Shown: positions 35,207 through 48,071 of the stretch, in pieces
Numbering within the stretch: the first letter of the stretch is position 1
Layout: the number at the start of each line of letters is the position of its first letter
From: Diphasiastrum complanatum
Taxonomy: Eukaryota > Streptophyta > Lycopodiopsida > Lycopodiales > Lycopodiaceae
Direction of reading: 5' to 3'
NCBI GenBank assembly: GCA_029204225.1
Contig: CM055097.1
Coordinates: 27,329,192 to 27,393,191, forward strand
DNA: 64,000 nucleotides
The notes under the pieces: model-generated
What the model saw: only the letters and a program-made list of their open reading frames with translations
The model's database searches: none
What the model was told of the DNA's origin: nothing
Position numbers and translations under genes: made by a program

Positions 35207-36940
35207 ATGGCAAACATCAATGAGGCAATTTTGGGCGATGCAAGCAAACTTGATGGGGCTTCTAACTACAACATCTAGAAATTCAAAATGAAGAGCATTT
35301 TGATGGAGAAATAGGTGTGGGAGATCGTGGCAGATATTGAAGTCCGGCCAAATACCACTCCAGGTGACATGAGGGCCTTTGATAAAAAGGCGCAGAGAGC
35401 ATTGTTCTTAATCAATCTTTTAGTGAAAGACCATGTAATCACTCATATAAGTGATGCCACGATGGCTAGGGGAGCTTTGGAAGCTCTTAGAATGCAATTT
35501 CAAACTTGCAATCCAGCTCAGGCCATGTTCTTGAAGTCGAGATTGAACGCAGTAAGGATGGAAGAAAGTGAATCAGTGGGATCTTTCTTCACCTAAATAA
35601 AGGAGCTGAGAGATCAACTTGTGACAATTGGAGAACCAATTAGGGACGTTGAATTGGTACATACCACAATGAGAGGTGTCTCGGAAGGGCTACAGATGTT
35701 TTTGAGTGGCATTGCTTCGAGGGAGAGGTTGCCTACTTTTGAAGACTTCCACAGAATCATGTTGCAAGAAGAGCAGCATCGTGAAGTGGTGAAGTCAAGG
35801 CAAACCCCACAGGAGGATCAAGCCTTGCTTGCTAAAGGCAAGTGGACAGGATGGAAAAGGATTCTCAAGAAATCCAAGGATGATGATAATGAGGGAGAGT
35901 CATCATCAATAGGGAAAAAGAAGAAGAAAGGCAAATGTTACTACTGCCACAAACCGGGTCATTGGGCACGCGAGTGTTACAAGAAGAAAGGTGGACATAA
36001 AGACGGGAAAAGTGACTCAACAAGGAAACATTGTCGAAGATGATGGAGAAGATGACGAGACAAGTGTCATCTCATCGGTATTGGCATCCCAAGTTGATGA
36101 TGGTGCCAGATGGTTCTTAGATTTAGGCGCCAGAAGGCATATGACCGGGAAACGTGATTGGTTTGAGAAATTCTCACCAATCCATGATGGGGATAAGGTC
36201 ACTCCAATGGAGAGGAATGCCAAATACAGGGTGTGGTCAATGTACCTGTGCAGTTTTCTAATGGTAAAATCAAGAACATCCCTAATGTGCTTTATGTTCC
36301 TGGACTCAAAAAGAGTTTGCTTTCTGTTGGTGTAATGGCAAATCAACATCTTAAGGTTAAATTTGTCAAGGATGGATGCCTTATGAGGGATATGAACCAC
36401 AACCATAAAGTGGTGGCGAAGGGTTATAGAGATAGTAATTGTGGCCTTTATAAATTGGATGCTACAAGACCAGGAGAATATAATTTGGCTATCTCAACAG
36501 CATCTCAATCTGAGTTGTGGCACAGAAGACTTGGTCATTTGAACTATGGTAGCTTGAGATTGATGGCGAAGCTGAAGATGGTAATAGGGTTACCGGCATT
36601 GCAGGATGATTATCATGCAATATGTGAAGGATGCATCATGGGAAAGCATCACAGGGAGACATTCAAGAAAGGTGGAGCTGCAAGAGCTAAGAAACCGCTG
36701 GAACTCATTCACAACGACCTGTGCGGCTCAATGAAGACCATGTCATTGGAGAAAGGATATTATTTTATGACTTTCATAGATGATTACTCTAGGAGGACAT
36801 GGATTTATTTCTTGAAGAAGAAATCTGACACTTTGGCTCGCTTCAAGGAGTTCAAGACTTTGGTAGAGAACCAACTGGATGCACGCATCAAAGTGCTAAG
36901 ATCTAATAGAGGGGCCAAATACAAATCTGAAGATTTTGAG
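35207..36940 (+). pseudogene. Element D gag, protease and integrase N-part
   Basis: ATG at 35207, then in-frame stops near 35277, 35312 and 35594. Gag body with a CCHC knuckle CYYCHKPGHWAREC near 35937. A frameshift near 36040 leads into a protease-like block that reads WFLDLGARRHM, where the Ser of the D-S-G active site is Leu. The frame shifts again near 36230. Pre-integrase LWHRRLGHLNYG follows (about 36515), then CEGCIMGKHH, HNDLCG (first core Asp) and RSNRGAKY (the second core Asp has become Asn). Element C interrupts right after this. Dead on several counts. Confidence 0.9.
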
Positions 36941-37802
36941 TGATAGATTTTACAGTTTTTAGGACAATAATGATTGTACTTTACAATCATAGAGAGTTAT
37001 TGGTTGCTTAATCAATGAATCTATCAAGTTCTACACATTAGATCTTGATCTAGATTCACTACACTTGGATTTAAGCAAGAGCAATGGATCAACACATCAT
37101 TTTTTAGTGAGAGCGGCCTCACACATGTGGAGTACTGTCCACAGTACAGCCTGCATCTGAAACAACAAGTACAATGATACTAGATAGCAATCATACATAA
37201 AAATCACAAGACAAATGACTAGAAACCTCACAAGAGTGTAGAGTGCAAAAGTCTCATCAATCTTCTTAGCAAAATGATGATCCTTTTATGGATCAAGTAC
37301 ATCCATGAGTCTGGTACAGTCCAGCAGGTCTTCACACGTGTGAAGAGTGCCACATCACTCAAATCTATCCATTTGATCCATCCTTGATCCTTATCCAATA
37401 GTTGACCTTCTAGAATATGACTAAAATCCAAAAATCTAGTCTCCTAGAATATAGGAATATTTCCTTCAAAATAGGATGTAAGGAAAATGGTCAACTTTTA
37501 TCTTCTAGTACTCTATACACACGTGTGAACATCCACTTGTCATGTGGGAGCATTTACTCATGCACATGCAAGGAAAAGCTAATTTGTAGGTGACTAGTCA
37601 ACTTGACTAAAAACTAGTCATTTCATGTTCACACTAACTAGAATGATACAAAATCAATTTGGATATATACAAACATGAAAAGTACATCCTTTCACACGTG
37701 GGAACAGGCTCCACACATGTGAAATCAAATCATCAACATATTTTAATGTTTGATCAATATTTACATGAACCAATGTCAAGTGAGAAGTGACAATTTTCAA
37801 CA
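36941..37802 (-). repeat. 3' LTR of element C
   Basis: 862 bp. Palindrome TTCACACGTGTGAA at 37331-37344, plus variants near 37517 and 37692. Confidence 0.93.
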
Positions 37803-37884
37803 CTCCTCCTCAGTTCTAACTTGGCAAATCTAGTGTACATCTATCTACAATTCCAAGGGCATATCTTAACTTAAAAAATGGATC

Positions 37885-40800
37885 TTAGGACAATGGTTTG
37901 GTTAAGATATCAGCTATGCATTCGGATGATAGTATATGATGTAGTTGCACTTCCTTGGATTGTACCTTCTCCCTCACAAAGTGGTGAGCTATCTCAATAT
38001 GCTTTGTTCTAGCATGGAAGATAGGATTTGAAGCAATTTGTTGAGAAGCTTGATTGTCACAAAATATGTAAGGGATCTCCTCGGCCTCTAGCACATGTAG
38101 TTCCATCAAGAGTCTTCTTAGCCATAGGAGCTCTTTGGTTGTTGAAGTCAATGCCTTCATTAGAGGAGTTCTAAAAGACCCTTTGTAAAGATTCTTTTTA
38201 TATTTTTTCACAAATTTTTCTTACACATGGACCAATCAAAACACTCAAATTTGAAATCTATGTAACGTAACTTTTTGAGTCCACATTTTGATTCCATACT
38301 AAAAATGGCATAACTTTTTAGTGGTAAGTCCGAATTTAGCGAAGTTTGGTGCATTAGAAAGTGCTCAACAAGGGCTTTCCAATGATATGTTAGATTCATA
38401 CTTCTGAGCTACGATTAAAAAGTTATGGCAAGTCAAAAGTATTAGTGCTATAATATTTTAATAATAAAAAAGACATCTTGCACGAATTCTTAAAGGGTCT
38501 TTTTGGAACTCAAAACTCCTCTAATGGTACTCGGCTTCACAAGAAGATAGTGAGATTGTATCTTGCTTTTTGGAAAGCCAAGATATCACTCCTCCACAAA
38601 GAAATGTTGCAAATGCACTAATGGACTTCCTATCCATCTTGTCACCTGCAAAATCTGAATCCGAGTAGGCTCTCAAGTGCAAGTTAGATCCTTCATAAAG
38701 TATGCCAAAAAATCTAGTACTAGAAACATATCTAAGTACTCTCTTGGCACTTTTCCAATGATGAACTAAAGGAGCTTGCATACTTTGACTCAACTTGCTT
38801 ACACAAAAACTTAAGTCAGGTCTAGTGATGGTTAAATAGATTAGAGAGCCTATAAGCTTCCTAAAGAGGGTGATGTCCTCAAAGGATGCTTCATCACCTT
38901 CATTAGTTGCTTTCACAACATGCTCCATAGGGGTGTCAATCCCCTTACAATCTTTCATACCAAATCTTTCAAGAATGGAAGTAGCATACTTAGATTGACT
39001 TATGAAAGTACAATTTCTACTTCTAGACACTTCTATCCCAAGTATAAACTTTAGGAAGCCTAGATCTACCATCTTGAACTCATTAGATAAGTCAACTTTT
39101 ACTTTGCCTATGCCATCATCATCATTTCTTGTCATAATGATGTCATCAACATAAAGAACCAAAATGATGATCTTTCCTTCATTACATTTGAAATATAAAG
39201 AAGGTTCATAAGCACTTAGTACAAAGCCAAGGGAATAGAGAAAATCATGCAACCTAGAGTACCAAGCTCTAGGTGCTTGCTTCAAGCCATATAGGCTCTG
39301 CCTTAAGTAGCACACCTGTTGCTCCTCACCAACCTTGATGAAGCCCTCGGGTTGCATCATGTAGATTTCCTCTTCTAAGAAGCCATTCAAGAAGGCATTT
39401 GTCACATCCATTTGGTAGAGATCCCATTTGAACAAAGTAGCAATGCAAATGATTAATCTAATAGCTACAAGCTTAGCTACAGTTGCAAATGTTTCTTCAT
39501 AATCCAATCCTTTTATTTGAAGAAATCCCTTAGCAACAAGCCTAGATTTGTACTTACTAATAGATCCATCTTGATTGTACTTAATTTTATAAATCCACTT
39601 ACATGCAAGTGATTTCTTTCCTCTTGGAAGATTTACAAGATTCCAAGTATGATTCTCTTCTAATGCATCATACTCTACTTGCATTGCATCTGTCCAAACT
39701 TTAGATTTATATGCTTCTTCCAAAGATGATGGTTCTTCAAGCAATGTAGCTAAAAAAGAGTAAGAGGTAGAAGACATAGAGTCTTCCTTTTGCTTTCCCT
39801 TTTCCACATAGGTAAGCCTTGAGGGCTCGGCCTTGCTCCTTGATGATCTTCTCGGCCCCTTTTGACTCGGATCCAAATCTCCATCCTCGGGTTTGTCATG
39901 ACCCTCCTCGGGTTTTCAAGATCCTCCTCGGATTTGTCAAGATCTTCAATGCACAATGGGTTAGATCCATTTGACAAGCTCTTAGCAAATTGTGACTCAT
40001 CAAAAAGTACATCCTTGCTTACCTTTACTTTCTTGGATGTAGGATCATATATCCTATATCCCTTGCTATTTTCTCCATAGCCAACAAAGATTCCTTTGAA
40101 GGAGGTAGCAGCTTCTTTCCTTCTAGTCTCCAAAGGAATGTGTACATAACAAGTACATCCAAAGATCTTAAAATCTTTTACATTGGGTTTCTTATCAAAC
40201 AAGGAAAGGTGAGATCCCTATAGCACTACTAGGAAGTCTATTACACAAATAATTAGCACATGTTATGGCTTCTCCCCAAAATGAGATGGAAAGTGATGCA
40301 TCAAGTCTCAGAGACTTTGCACACTCACATAGACTCCTATTTTTCCTCTCGGACACCCCATTCTGTTGAGGGGTGTAGGAACAAGTGTATTGTAACTTAA
40401 TACCATTGATCTCACAAAAGTATTTCATTTTATTGGAGGTGTACTCTCCTCCATTATCACATCTTAGTGCTTTGATAGAAGTACTAAGTTGTTTCTCTAC
40501 TAAAGATTTGAACTTAATGAAAGCTTCATAAACAAGACTTTTCTTTCATAGCAATCCATGTGAATCTAGTACAATCATCTATAAAAGTTACATACATCAA
40601 GGCACCTCCATTACTTGCATGTGACAAAATATGTACATCAGAATGTATGAGATCCAAGGGAGAGAGAGATCTTGAGAAAGATCTCTTGTAAGAAGACTTG
40701 TGTGACTTTGCAAGGCCACATGCCTCACACATCTTTCCACACTTCTTGAAAGCTCTTGGTAGGCCGAGAGCTAGTTCCTTGCTTGCCATTGACTCCATAG

Positions 40801-42151
40801 ATTGAAGATTAGGATGGCCTAATCTCTTATGCCAAAGCTCCACTTGAGTTAGCTCCTCTCTAGCCAAGTTCACACTTTCACTTGCAACATTAGCATCCAA
40901 CTTGAAAAGTCTACCTTGCTTAATGCCACTAGCTATGCACTTATCATTTTTCAAGATGTAACAAACTCCATTCTTGAAATGTACATCTAGTCCATTGTCC
41001 ATTAATTGTCCTACACTAAGCAAGTTTCTTGAAATGGTAGGAACATACAAAACATTATCTAGATCTATCCTTTTAGATGTGCCTAAGCAAAGAGGTATAG
41101 ATCCTATGCCATCTATCTTGCATGCTTGATCACTAGCAGTGTATATTGACTTCTTAGAGTCATTACAAGATAGAAGAGTAGAAAAATAATGCTTGTTAAA
41201 GGACATGTGGGAACTAGCCCCACTATCTATCCACCATGTGTCTTGACTTGAAGTTGGTGTAGATGCAACCATTAAGGATGTGTTGAATCCATCCTCTTCT
41301 TCTTCCTCTTGAGCAATGTTCCCTTGATCTCCTTTGGCTTGTTGATTCTTCTTCAAGTAGCATTCTGAGGCAAAGTGTCCTTTCTTTCCACAAAAGAAAC
41401 ACTTTAGTTTTGCCTTGTTCTTCACTTTGCCTTTGGAGGTAGATCCTCCATTCTTCATCTCGGCCTCCTTGCCTTGATTTTTCTTGAATGGATTTTGTTT
41501 CTTCTTGCCTTTAGATGTAAAGTTATCTTTCTCCTCTCCTCCATTAAGTGACATGATATTCATTCTTGTCTTGAGGTGTAGAAGCCTACTCTCCTCGGCC
41601 ACAAGAACATTGTGCAACTTTTCAATGGATGGAAGAGATTCTTGAATGGCAAATGATTGGACTAAGTTGGTGAACGCATCACCTAGACCATTCAAGATGA
41701 TTTGTACTAGTTCTTGATCTTGGATCTTCTCTCCTATTGCACTTAACTCCTTGTTAAGAGATTTGATCCTAAGGACATACTCTTGTCCACTCTCTCCACT
41801 TCCTTTCATGCTTTAGAAAACTTGATGTCTTAGCATGAGGATTCTTGAAGTATTGTTGGATTCATAAATGTTCTTTAATGAATCCCAAGTCTCTTTGGAT
41901 GAGGTACAAGAAGACACCTCTTTCAAGACGTCATTGCATACATTTAACTTTATGCAATGTAGAGCTAATCTTGCTCTCTTCTTGTATTTGGCTTGTTCTT
42001 GGGGAGTTTGAGGCTCTTCCTCTATTCCTTGAACTATGTCATATAGATCATGGATCACTAGGAGTGATTCCATTCTCACTTTCCAAATGGAATAATTTGT
42101 GGAAGTGAGTCTCTCACTTGATTCCATCAAATATCCACCCATGGATGACAT
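37885..42151 (-). pseudogene. Element C gag-pol (few breaks)
   Basis: ATG at 42151. One in-frame TAA at 41813 separates the first 112 gag codons from the next 427. CCHC CFFCGKKGHFASEC, protease WWIDSGASSHM, pre-integrase VELWHKRLGHPN and HSDVH (first core Asp) follow. A frameshift near 40540 and another near 40200 break the integrase, though DNGGEY and NGVSERKN remain. RT is open (39876-38524) with LYVDDIIM. RNase H is cut after SLSSCEAEY by the TIR element and resumes at about 38160 to 37885. Younger than D, but not functional as it stands. Confidence 0.93.
38161..38523. mobile_element. MITE-like TIR element nested in element C
   Basis: 363 bp, AT-rich, no coding capacity. Left end TAGAGGAGTTCTAAAAGACC, and the reverse complement of the right end starts TAGAGGAGTTTTGAGTTCCA. 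After an 8-base offset both continue AAAAGACCCTTT. TIR thus about 30-40 bp with a gap. It splits the RNase H of C immediately after EAEY. The TSD is ambiguous (TA or AT). Superfamily not assigned. Confidence 0.8.
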
Positions 42152-42691
42152 TTTAGAATGAATGCTTTTTTTAAAATCACAAAGATTTTTGAATTTTAAA
42201 AGATCTATGAAAAGGCCTAAAGCTTACTAGAATGCCTATAGGCTTGTCTCTATCAAACTAGCACACAAGGTTGAATGATACTCAAAGATCTTACCAAAAA
42301 TTCCTAGCTTTCACTCTCACAAAAAAAATTGCTTTACACTTTTCTTAGAGATTTCACTTAGACTCTAAAAAGAAATGCTTCAATGATCCAAAACTCTATT
42401 TGGTCATAGGCATTAGCTAGAATGAATCTAGATCAATACTATGCTTCAAAAAGCACCAAAAATGAACTAGTATTGTGATTTTGGGACCAACAAACACAAA
42501 GTAACTTAAATTGAAAGTTGTTGTATGGTTTCACACGTGTGAAAAGTACATACACAGCCTCCAAGTCGTTTTGATCCAAAAAAATACAAGCTATCACTCT
42601 AGAAGAACTCGCGCTCACTAGTATTGGCCAAAAACAAATTTTGCCAATGATCTTTACAAGATTTATAATTTAATGATCACTCTCTTACTTA
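42152..42691 (-). other. Untranslated leader of element C
   Basis: About 540 bp between PBS and gag ATG, no gene. Contains another perfect TTCACACGTGTGAA at 42530-42543. Confidence 0.7.
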
Positions 42692-42703
42692 GCTCTGATA
42701 CCA
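42692..42703 (-). other. Primer binding site of element C
   Basis: TGGTATCAGAGC on the minus strand, directly after the 5' LTR. Confidence 0.9.
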
Positions 42704-43566
42704 TGATAAATTTTATAGTTTTTAAGACAATAATGATTGTACTTTACAATCATAGAGAGTTATTGGTTGTTTAATCAATGAATCTATCAAGTTCTACACA
42801 TTAGATCTTGATCTAGATTCACTACACTTGGATTTAAGCAAGAGCAATGGATCAACACATCATTTTTTTAGTGAGAGCGGCTTCACACATGTGGAGTACT
42901 GTCCACAATATGGCCTGCATCTGAAACAACAAGTACAATGATACTAGATAGCAATCATACATAAAAATCACAAGACAAATGACTAGAAACCTCACAAGAG
43001 TGTAGAGTGCAAAAGTCTCATCAATCTTCTTAGCAAAATGATGATCCTTTTATGGATCAAGTACATCCATGAGTCTGGTACAGTTCAGCAGGTCTTCACA
43101 CGTGTGAAGAGTGCCACATCACTCAAATCTATCCATTTGATCCATCCTTGATCCTTATCCAATAGTTGACCTTCTAGAATATGACTAATATCCAAAAAGC
43201 TAGTCTCCTAGAATATAGGAATATTTCCTACAAAATAGGATGTAAGGAAAATGGTCAACTCTTATCTTCTAGTACTCTATACACACGTGTGAACAGCCAC
43301 TTGCCATGTGGGAGCATTTACTCATGCACATGCAAGGAAAAGCTAATTTGTAGGTGACGAGTCAACTTGACTAAAAACTAGTCATTTCATGTTCACACTA
43401 ACTAGAATGATACAAAATCAATTTGGATATATACAAACACAAAAAGTACATCCTTTCACACGTGGGAACAGGCTCCACACGTGTGAAATCAGATCATCAA
43501 CATATTCTAATGTTTGATAATTGTTTACATGAACCAATGTCAAGTGAGAAGTGACAATTTTCAACA
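42704..43566 (-). repeat. 5' LTR of element C
   Basis: 863 bp. Palindrome TTCACACGTGTGAA at 43095-43108, with further CACGTGTG variants near 43280 and 43455-43485. Confidence 0.93.
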
Positions 43567-45969
43567 TTGAGGACTTTTGCAAAGAACACGACATCAAAAG
43601 ACAATTCACACAGTCACACACACCACATAGTAATGGTATAGCTGAAAGGAAAAATAGGACTATTATGGAGAGTGCACGCTCCATGATGAAGCAAATGGAC
43701 TTGACCGATTCACTTTGGTCGGAAGCGTGCAGTGCGACAATGTTCTTGCAAAACAGGAGCCCTACAGTTGGGGTTCCAAATGTGACTCCCGAAGAAGCAT
43801 TTATAGGAATAAAGCCAAAAATTGACAAGTTTCGTGTCATTGGAAGTAAGGCCTATGTACATGTGCCAAAGGAGGAGCGAAAGAAACTTGATGCCAAAGC
43901 AATCAAGTGTATCTTTGTCGGTTATGATGAGAGGACGAAGGCATACAGGTGTTTTGATCCTGTAATGAACAAGATTCACATTAGAAAAGATGTGATCTTT
44001 GATAAAACGCATAAGTAGGAAGATGAAGACCATGCAAGTGGTGAAAGCATCAAAAGACTTCCCACAATTTTGGAGGAAGAAGATGAAGAAGATGCTCCAC
44101 AAGATGATGCACGTGAAGACGGGAGTCGAGAGGGCGAGTATGAAAGGACACCACCTATTCAAGAGCCTAGGGGGAGGTACTTGCCAATAGGAGCAATAAA
44201 GGAGAAACCGATTGGAAGTAAGAGACATTACTTAGACACTCCTTGGGATACATACTCTCCACGTAGTGTATCACCTGGATCTAAGATACCAAAATGGTAT
44301 GAAAAGATCATGAAGGATGCAAAGCTAAATCAACCAGGATCTAGTACACAAGGAAAAGTGAGAAGATCAACGTGAGAAAGGAAGTCTCCTGATCGCTATC
44401 ATGTGAACTATGCCCTAATGAGTGACATTTTGAAGTGTCGAGAGCCATCAACCTTTGATGAGGGAAAAGATCACAAAGAGTGGCAAAGGGCAATGGAAGA
44501 CGAGATAGAATCCATCTACAGGCATGATACATGGGAGTTGGTTGATCTACCACTTGGAAAGAAACCCATTGACAACAAATGGGTGTTTAGAACAAAGTTT
44601 CATGCGGATGGCACAATAGCAAAGTATAAGGCATGCCTAGTAGTGAAGGGTTATGAGCAAAGCAAAGGAATTGACCATGAAGAGACATTTGCTCTGTGGC
44701 TAGTGAACTACGCCACGTCTTATCATTGCCTTAGCATCTCGTTTTGGGTGGAAGATCCATCAAATGGATGTGAAGTCTACATTTTTGAATGGTGACTTAG
44801 AGGAAGAAGTTTACATGGTCCAACCGTAGGGCTTCATGGCAAAAGGGCAAGAACAAAAGGTATGTAAACTACACAAAGCACTTTATGGCCTTAAGCAAGT
44901 GCCACACGCATGGTATGGACGCATTGACAATTACTTTTTCTCATGGGTTTGTAAGAACAAATTCAGATCCAAACCTTTATGTTCTTATAAATGATGATAG
45001 CATTGCCTTAATTGTACTTTAGGTTGATGACATCATTATCACGGACAATGATGAGAACCTCACTCGTTCTATCAAAGCCAACTTATGCAAGCAGTTTGAG
45101 ATGACAGATTTAGATCTTATGCATTATTGCTTGGGTGTCGAAGTATGGCAAACTGGCAGTGATATCAGGTTATGTCAAAACAAGTATGTGGGCGAGATAT
45201 TGGAGAGATTTTACATGACATAGTGCAAACCTTCCATCACCCCTTGCGAAGCTGGTAAGAAATTATCTCGTATCGATGATAGTGCACATGTTGACGCTAC
45301 TCTATTTCGTTAGCTAGTTGGGAGTTTGATATATCTTACGACTACACGTCCTGATATCTGCTATGCTATAAGTTTGATTAGCCAATTCATGTCATCACCC
45401 ACTATGGACCATTGGAAAGCTGCAAAAAGGATTTTGAGGTATGTGAAAGGTACGCCTAACCTTGGCCTAATCTACAAAAGACAAAGTGTTTTACCTAAGT
45501 TGCAGATTATATTGACGCTGATTGGGCAGGAAGTATAGATGATAGAAAGTCAACAACAGGTTATGCCTTCAATTTTGGTAGCAGTTGTTTTTCATGGTCT
45601 AGCAAGAAGCAAGATACTATTTCTCTTTCTTTTACAGAAGCCGAATATAAAGCGTTGAGTTCTGCTACCCAAGAAACTGTTTGGCTACGTAAGTTGTTAT
45701 GCAAGATTAGCATGAAGTAGGTAAATCCTATTGTTATTTTCTGTGACACTCAAAGTGGAATACAATTGGCTAAGAATCCTATCTTTCACGCAAGGACAAA
45801 ATATATTGAGGTGAAATATCACTTTGTGCGTGAGAAGTTACAATCTGAAGACATAAGTATTGTACATTGTTCTACATTATTACAAGTTGCTGATATATTT
45901 ACGAAAGCTTTAAGTAAAGAAAAGTTTGAGACTTTTAGAGCCAAACTTGGCTTAGATCTGGTTATGTAG
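43567..45969 (+). pseudogene. Element D integrase C-part, RT and RNase H
   Basis: Continues in frame from 36940 when C and one TSD are removed. Integrase with SNGIAERKNRTI (core Glu) and IFVGYDERTKAYRCF up to a TAG near 44018. Acidic linker. RT start HDTWELVDLPLGKK (44520). A frameshift near 44690. Further RT with LYGLK, and an in-frame TAG directly before VDD, at the Tyr position of YVDD (near 45022). RNase H in pieces (45326-45969) with [13 protein letters not shown] and HARTKYIEVKYHFV, ending at TAG 45967-45969. Confidence 0.9.
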
Positions 45970-46062
45970 AAAGCCTTTACTTGTAATACTATCATGGAGG
46001 TATGTTCCATGAATAGAGTAAACTCTAAAATAAAGAGAGACGTTGATCATTGAGGGAGAGAG

Positions 46063-46309
46063 TTAAAATAGCAATGATCGACTTATACAGTGCTTTCGTA
46101 TTTCGACGGCACCACGTGTGCTTAGTTCTAGAGTTATCGGGCCATCTTTCTTTTACGAGCCCTTTGAGTGCTTTTAAGCAACTAATTAAGAAGTGTAACA
46201 ATGAAGTTTATCATTGATTTCTAACAAACTTAAGAAAAATAAAATACAAAAAACTAAGTATATACAAGAATAAAAAAGTAAAAGAGCATCATGTGACTAA
46301 ATTGAGTCA
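46063..46309. other. Flank between element D and the unknown gene
   Basis: No gene. If D has a 3' LTR it should start here, but no partner is seen. Confidence 0.4.
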
Positions 46310-46807
46310 TCACATGTCCTCCCCCTTAGATGCAGCAGGTCCCTCTGCTGACGAATCTGTTGAGTAAGTCTGACCAGCCAGCATCCCAAGGTACTTTTCT
46401 TCATTGTAAGCAGGGTTGCGCCAATGTTTATAGCTCATTTTGTGCAACCTGTACAAAAATTCACATTGAGGACTACCAAAATGGATCCAGGTTTGTGCGT
46501 CACATTTATCCTGCACAATAAATTCTGCATACATTCCAATTTGTCAATGACCTAAATCTTTCAGGTTATGTATGAGCAGATTTCCCTATTGCAACTGATC
46601 CATATAAGCTTTGGACTGGTTACCCACTCTCTTTCTAGGTATGCGCAAAGAAAGAATTTCTTTTGTGATGAGTAGAAAATCCATCCGAGCATAAATTAAT
46701 TGAATTCCCAACAGTGTCCTGGCCACAAACCCTGCCCGATCCAATGGACGATATGTTGTCCATAATCGATGCGCTGGCTGTTTTTCTCGTTTATGTATAC
46801 ATTCCAC

Positions 46808-46934
46808 CATCTCTTTAAAGAATACTGTATACTTTAAACGGGGTTGGCTCAACTGGTTAGCTTGGCATCCAAAGTTTCTTTGGTCCCAGGTTCGAGCCTC
46901 CCCTTGGAAACCAAGAAGCATCTCTTTAAAGAAT
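46808..46934 (+). mobile_element. tRNA-like retroposed insert with 16-bp TSD
   Basis: A 95-bp insert (46824-46918) lies between perfect direct repeats CATCTCTTTAAAGAAT (46808-46823 and 46919-46934). It contains an A-box-like TGGCTCAACTGG (46845-46856) and a B-box-like GGTTCGAGCC (46889-46898) at pol III spacing, a hairpin CCAAAG-TTT-CTTTGG, and GGGG...CCCC ends. This is the structure of a SINE or retroposed tRNA. No poly-A tail is seen. Confidence 0.65.
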
Positions 46935-48071
46935 TTGACATAGTTAATGTCCCATTTCACATAAATTGTCCACAATTTAGGATAATAATAATTTATCAAC
47001 TTGTCAATCTTGTGCTTCTTCACAATTGAATGAATATCAATTGTCAGTCATTTTGTGTGATTGTAAACCGGATGTGACGTTGTTCTTTGAACCGATTATC
47101 TGAATAAAAAATAAATGTAAATTCTTTCTTTTTCAGATATTTTAAGCATACATGGAGGAACTGCCTATTAAAATTTCCGTTAAACCAGGCTATTCAACCT
47201 CAAAAGAGCCCTGAAGGATAGCCCAATAGAGGCATCCTTTTTCTTCAATACTTAAGGTCCCCCATAAGATCATAAATTCACCAGCTCTCCAAACAACATT
47301 CCACTCCTTATTACAGTATCATTTTATTCAAGACAAAAAAGCATACTCAATCATCCATAGTTGCTCAAGATTTCTGAGTTGCAACATAACTAAAGAGCTT
47401 TCTCTTGAGATGCAAAATTTTGGTCATAAGTACTTGATTGGGTTCAATAATTGGCCTCACCTCTTTTCGTTTCCTTTTCTTGTCTCTAGATGTCACTGGC
47501 TCATCTGCCTTTGAATACTCGCTTCCATGGATGGAAGGGTCAACAAAATGATCATTATCATAATCAAATTCTGATAATAATGTCATTGTCTGGACTTCGT
47601 GGTGTTTCATTATTGGTTTTGCTTTCGTTAGCTGTCTCAATTGGTCCTCCAACTTCTGAATGAGTTGATGGTCCCTAGGATTGCTGCACTCGACAATATT
47701 CTTATGAATGCTTTTTCCTTTATCATTAGTTTCGAGTTCGGTATCTGAACTCAAGAAATCATCCTCCTCAGCATCTTTGAAGAAGTCTTTATTTTCCTTC
47801 TATAAGAGCTTCAACAGCTTCGTTTTTATCATTTCAATTGTATCAGCCCGATATTTTTCAAATTTAATTCTGTTGACTGACACACAACCCTTCTCTATAG
47901 TCTGTATTGTGTCAGTTTCGAAATTATCTTCTCTTTCTGCGGCTATGTGGGTTGCACTTCTCTCAGCAGCATCTTCAAACATATGATCAACAATTCGAGT
48001 AATTGTTCTAGCCATAATGTTGGCCTCAGATTCATTCAACAGCTCTAGGTGAGCGATGTCGCTTATTAGCA

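Larger units (their letters stand above)
36941..43566 (-). mobile_element. Ty1/copia element C, nested in D
   Basis: 6626 bp on the minus strand. LTRs 42704-43566 (5') and 36941-37802 (3'), both TGTTGAAAATTG...TATCA on the minus strand. TSD ttgag at 36936-36940 and 43567-43571. iMet PBS on the minus strand at 42692-42703. Polypurine ACTGAGGAGGAG next to the 3' LTR (37803-37814). LTRs are highly similar with several substitutions. Contains a TIR insertion at 38161-38523. Confidence 0.94.
35207..46062 (+). mobile_element. Ty1/copia element D (decayed, split by element C)
   Basis: Plus-strand copia whose two parts (35207-36940 and 43567-46062) flank element C. The right end is placed at a polypurine-like GAGGGAGAGAG (46052-46062). 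No LTR pair was found, so limits are those of recognisable sequence. It is a different family from A, B, C and E. Confidence 0.85.

Noticed and set aside
46840-46905. Functional tRNA gene
   Set aside because: A and B boxes are present, but the acceptor and T stems do not pair well beyond GGGG/CCCC and the whole insert is flanked by a 16-bp duplication, which fits a retroposed copy.
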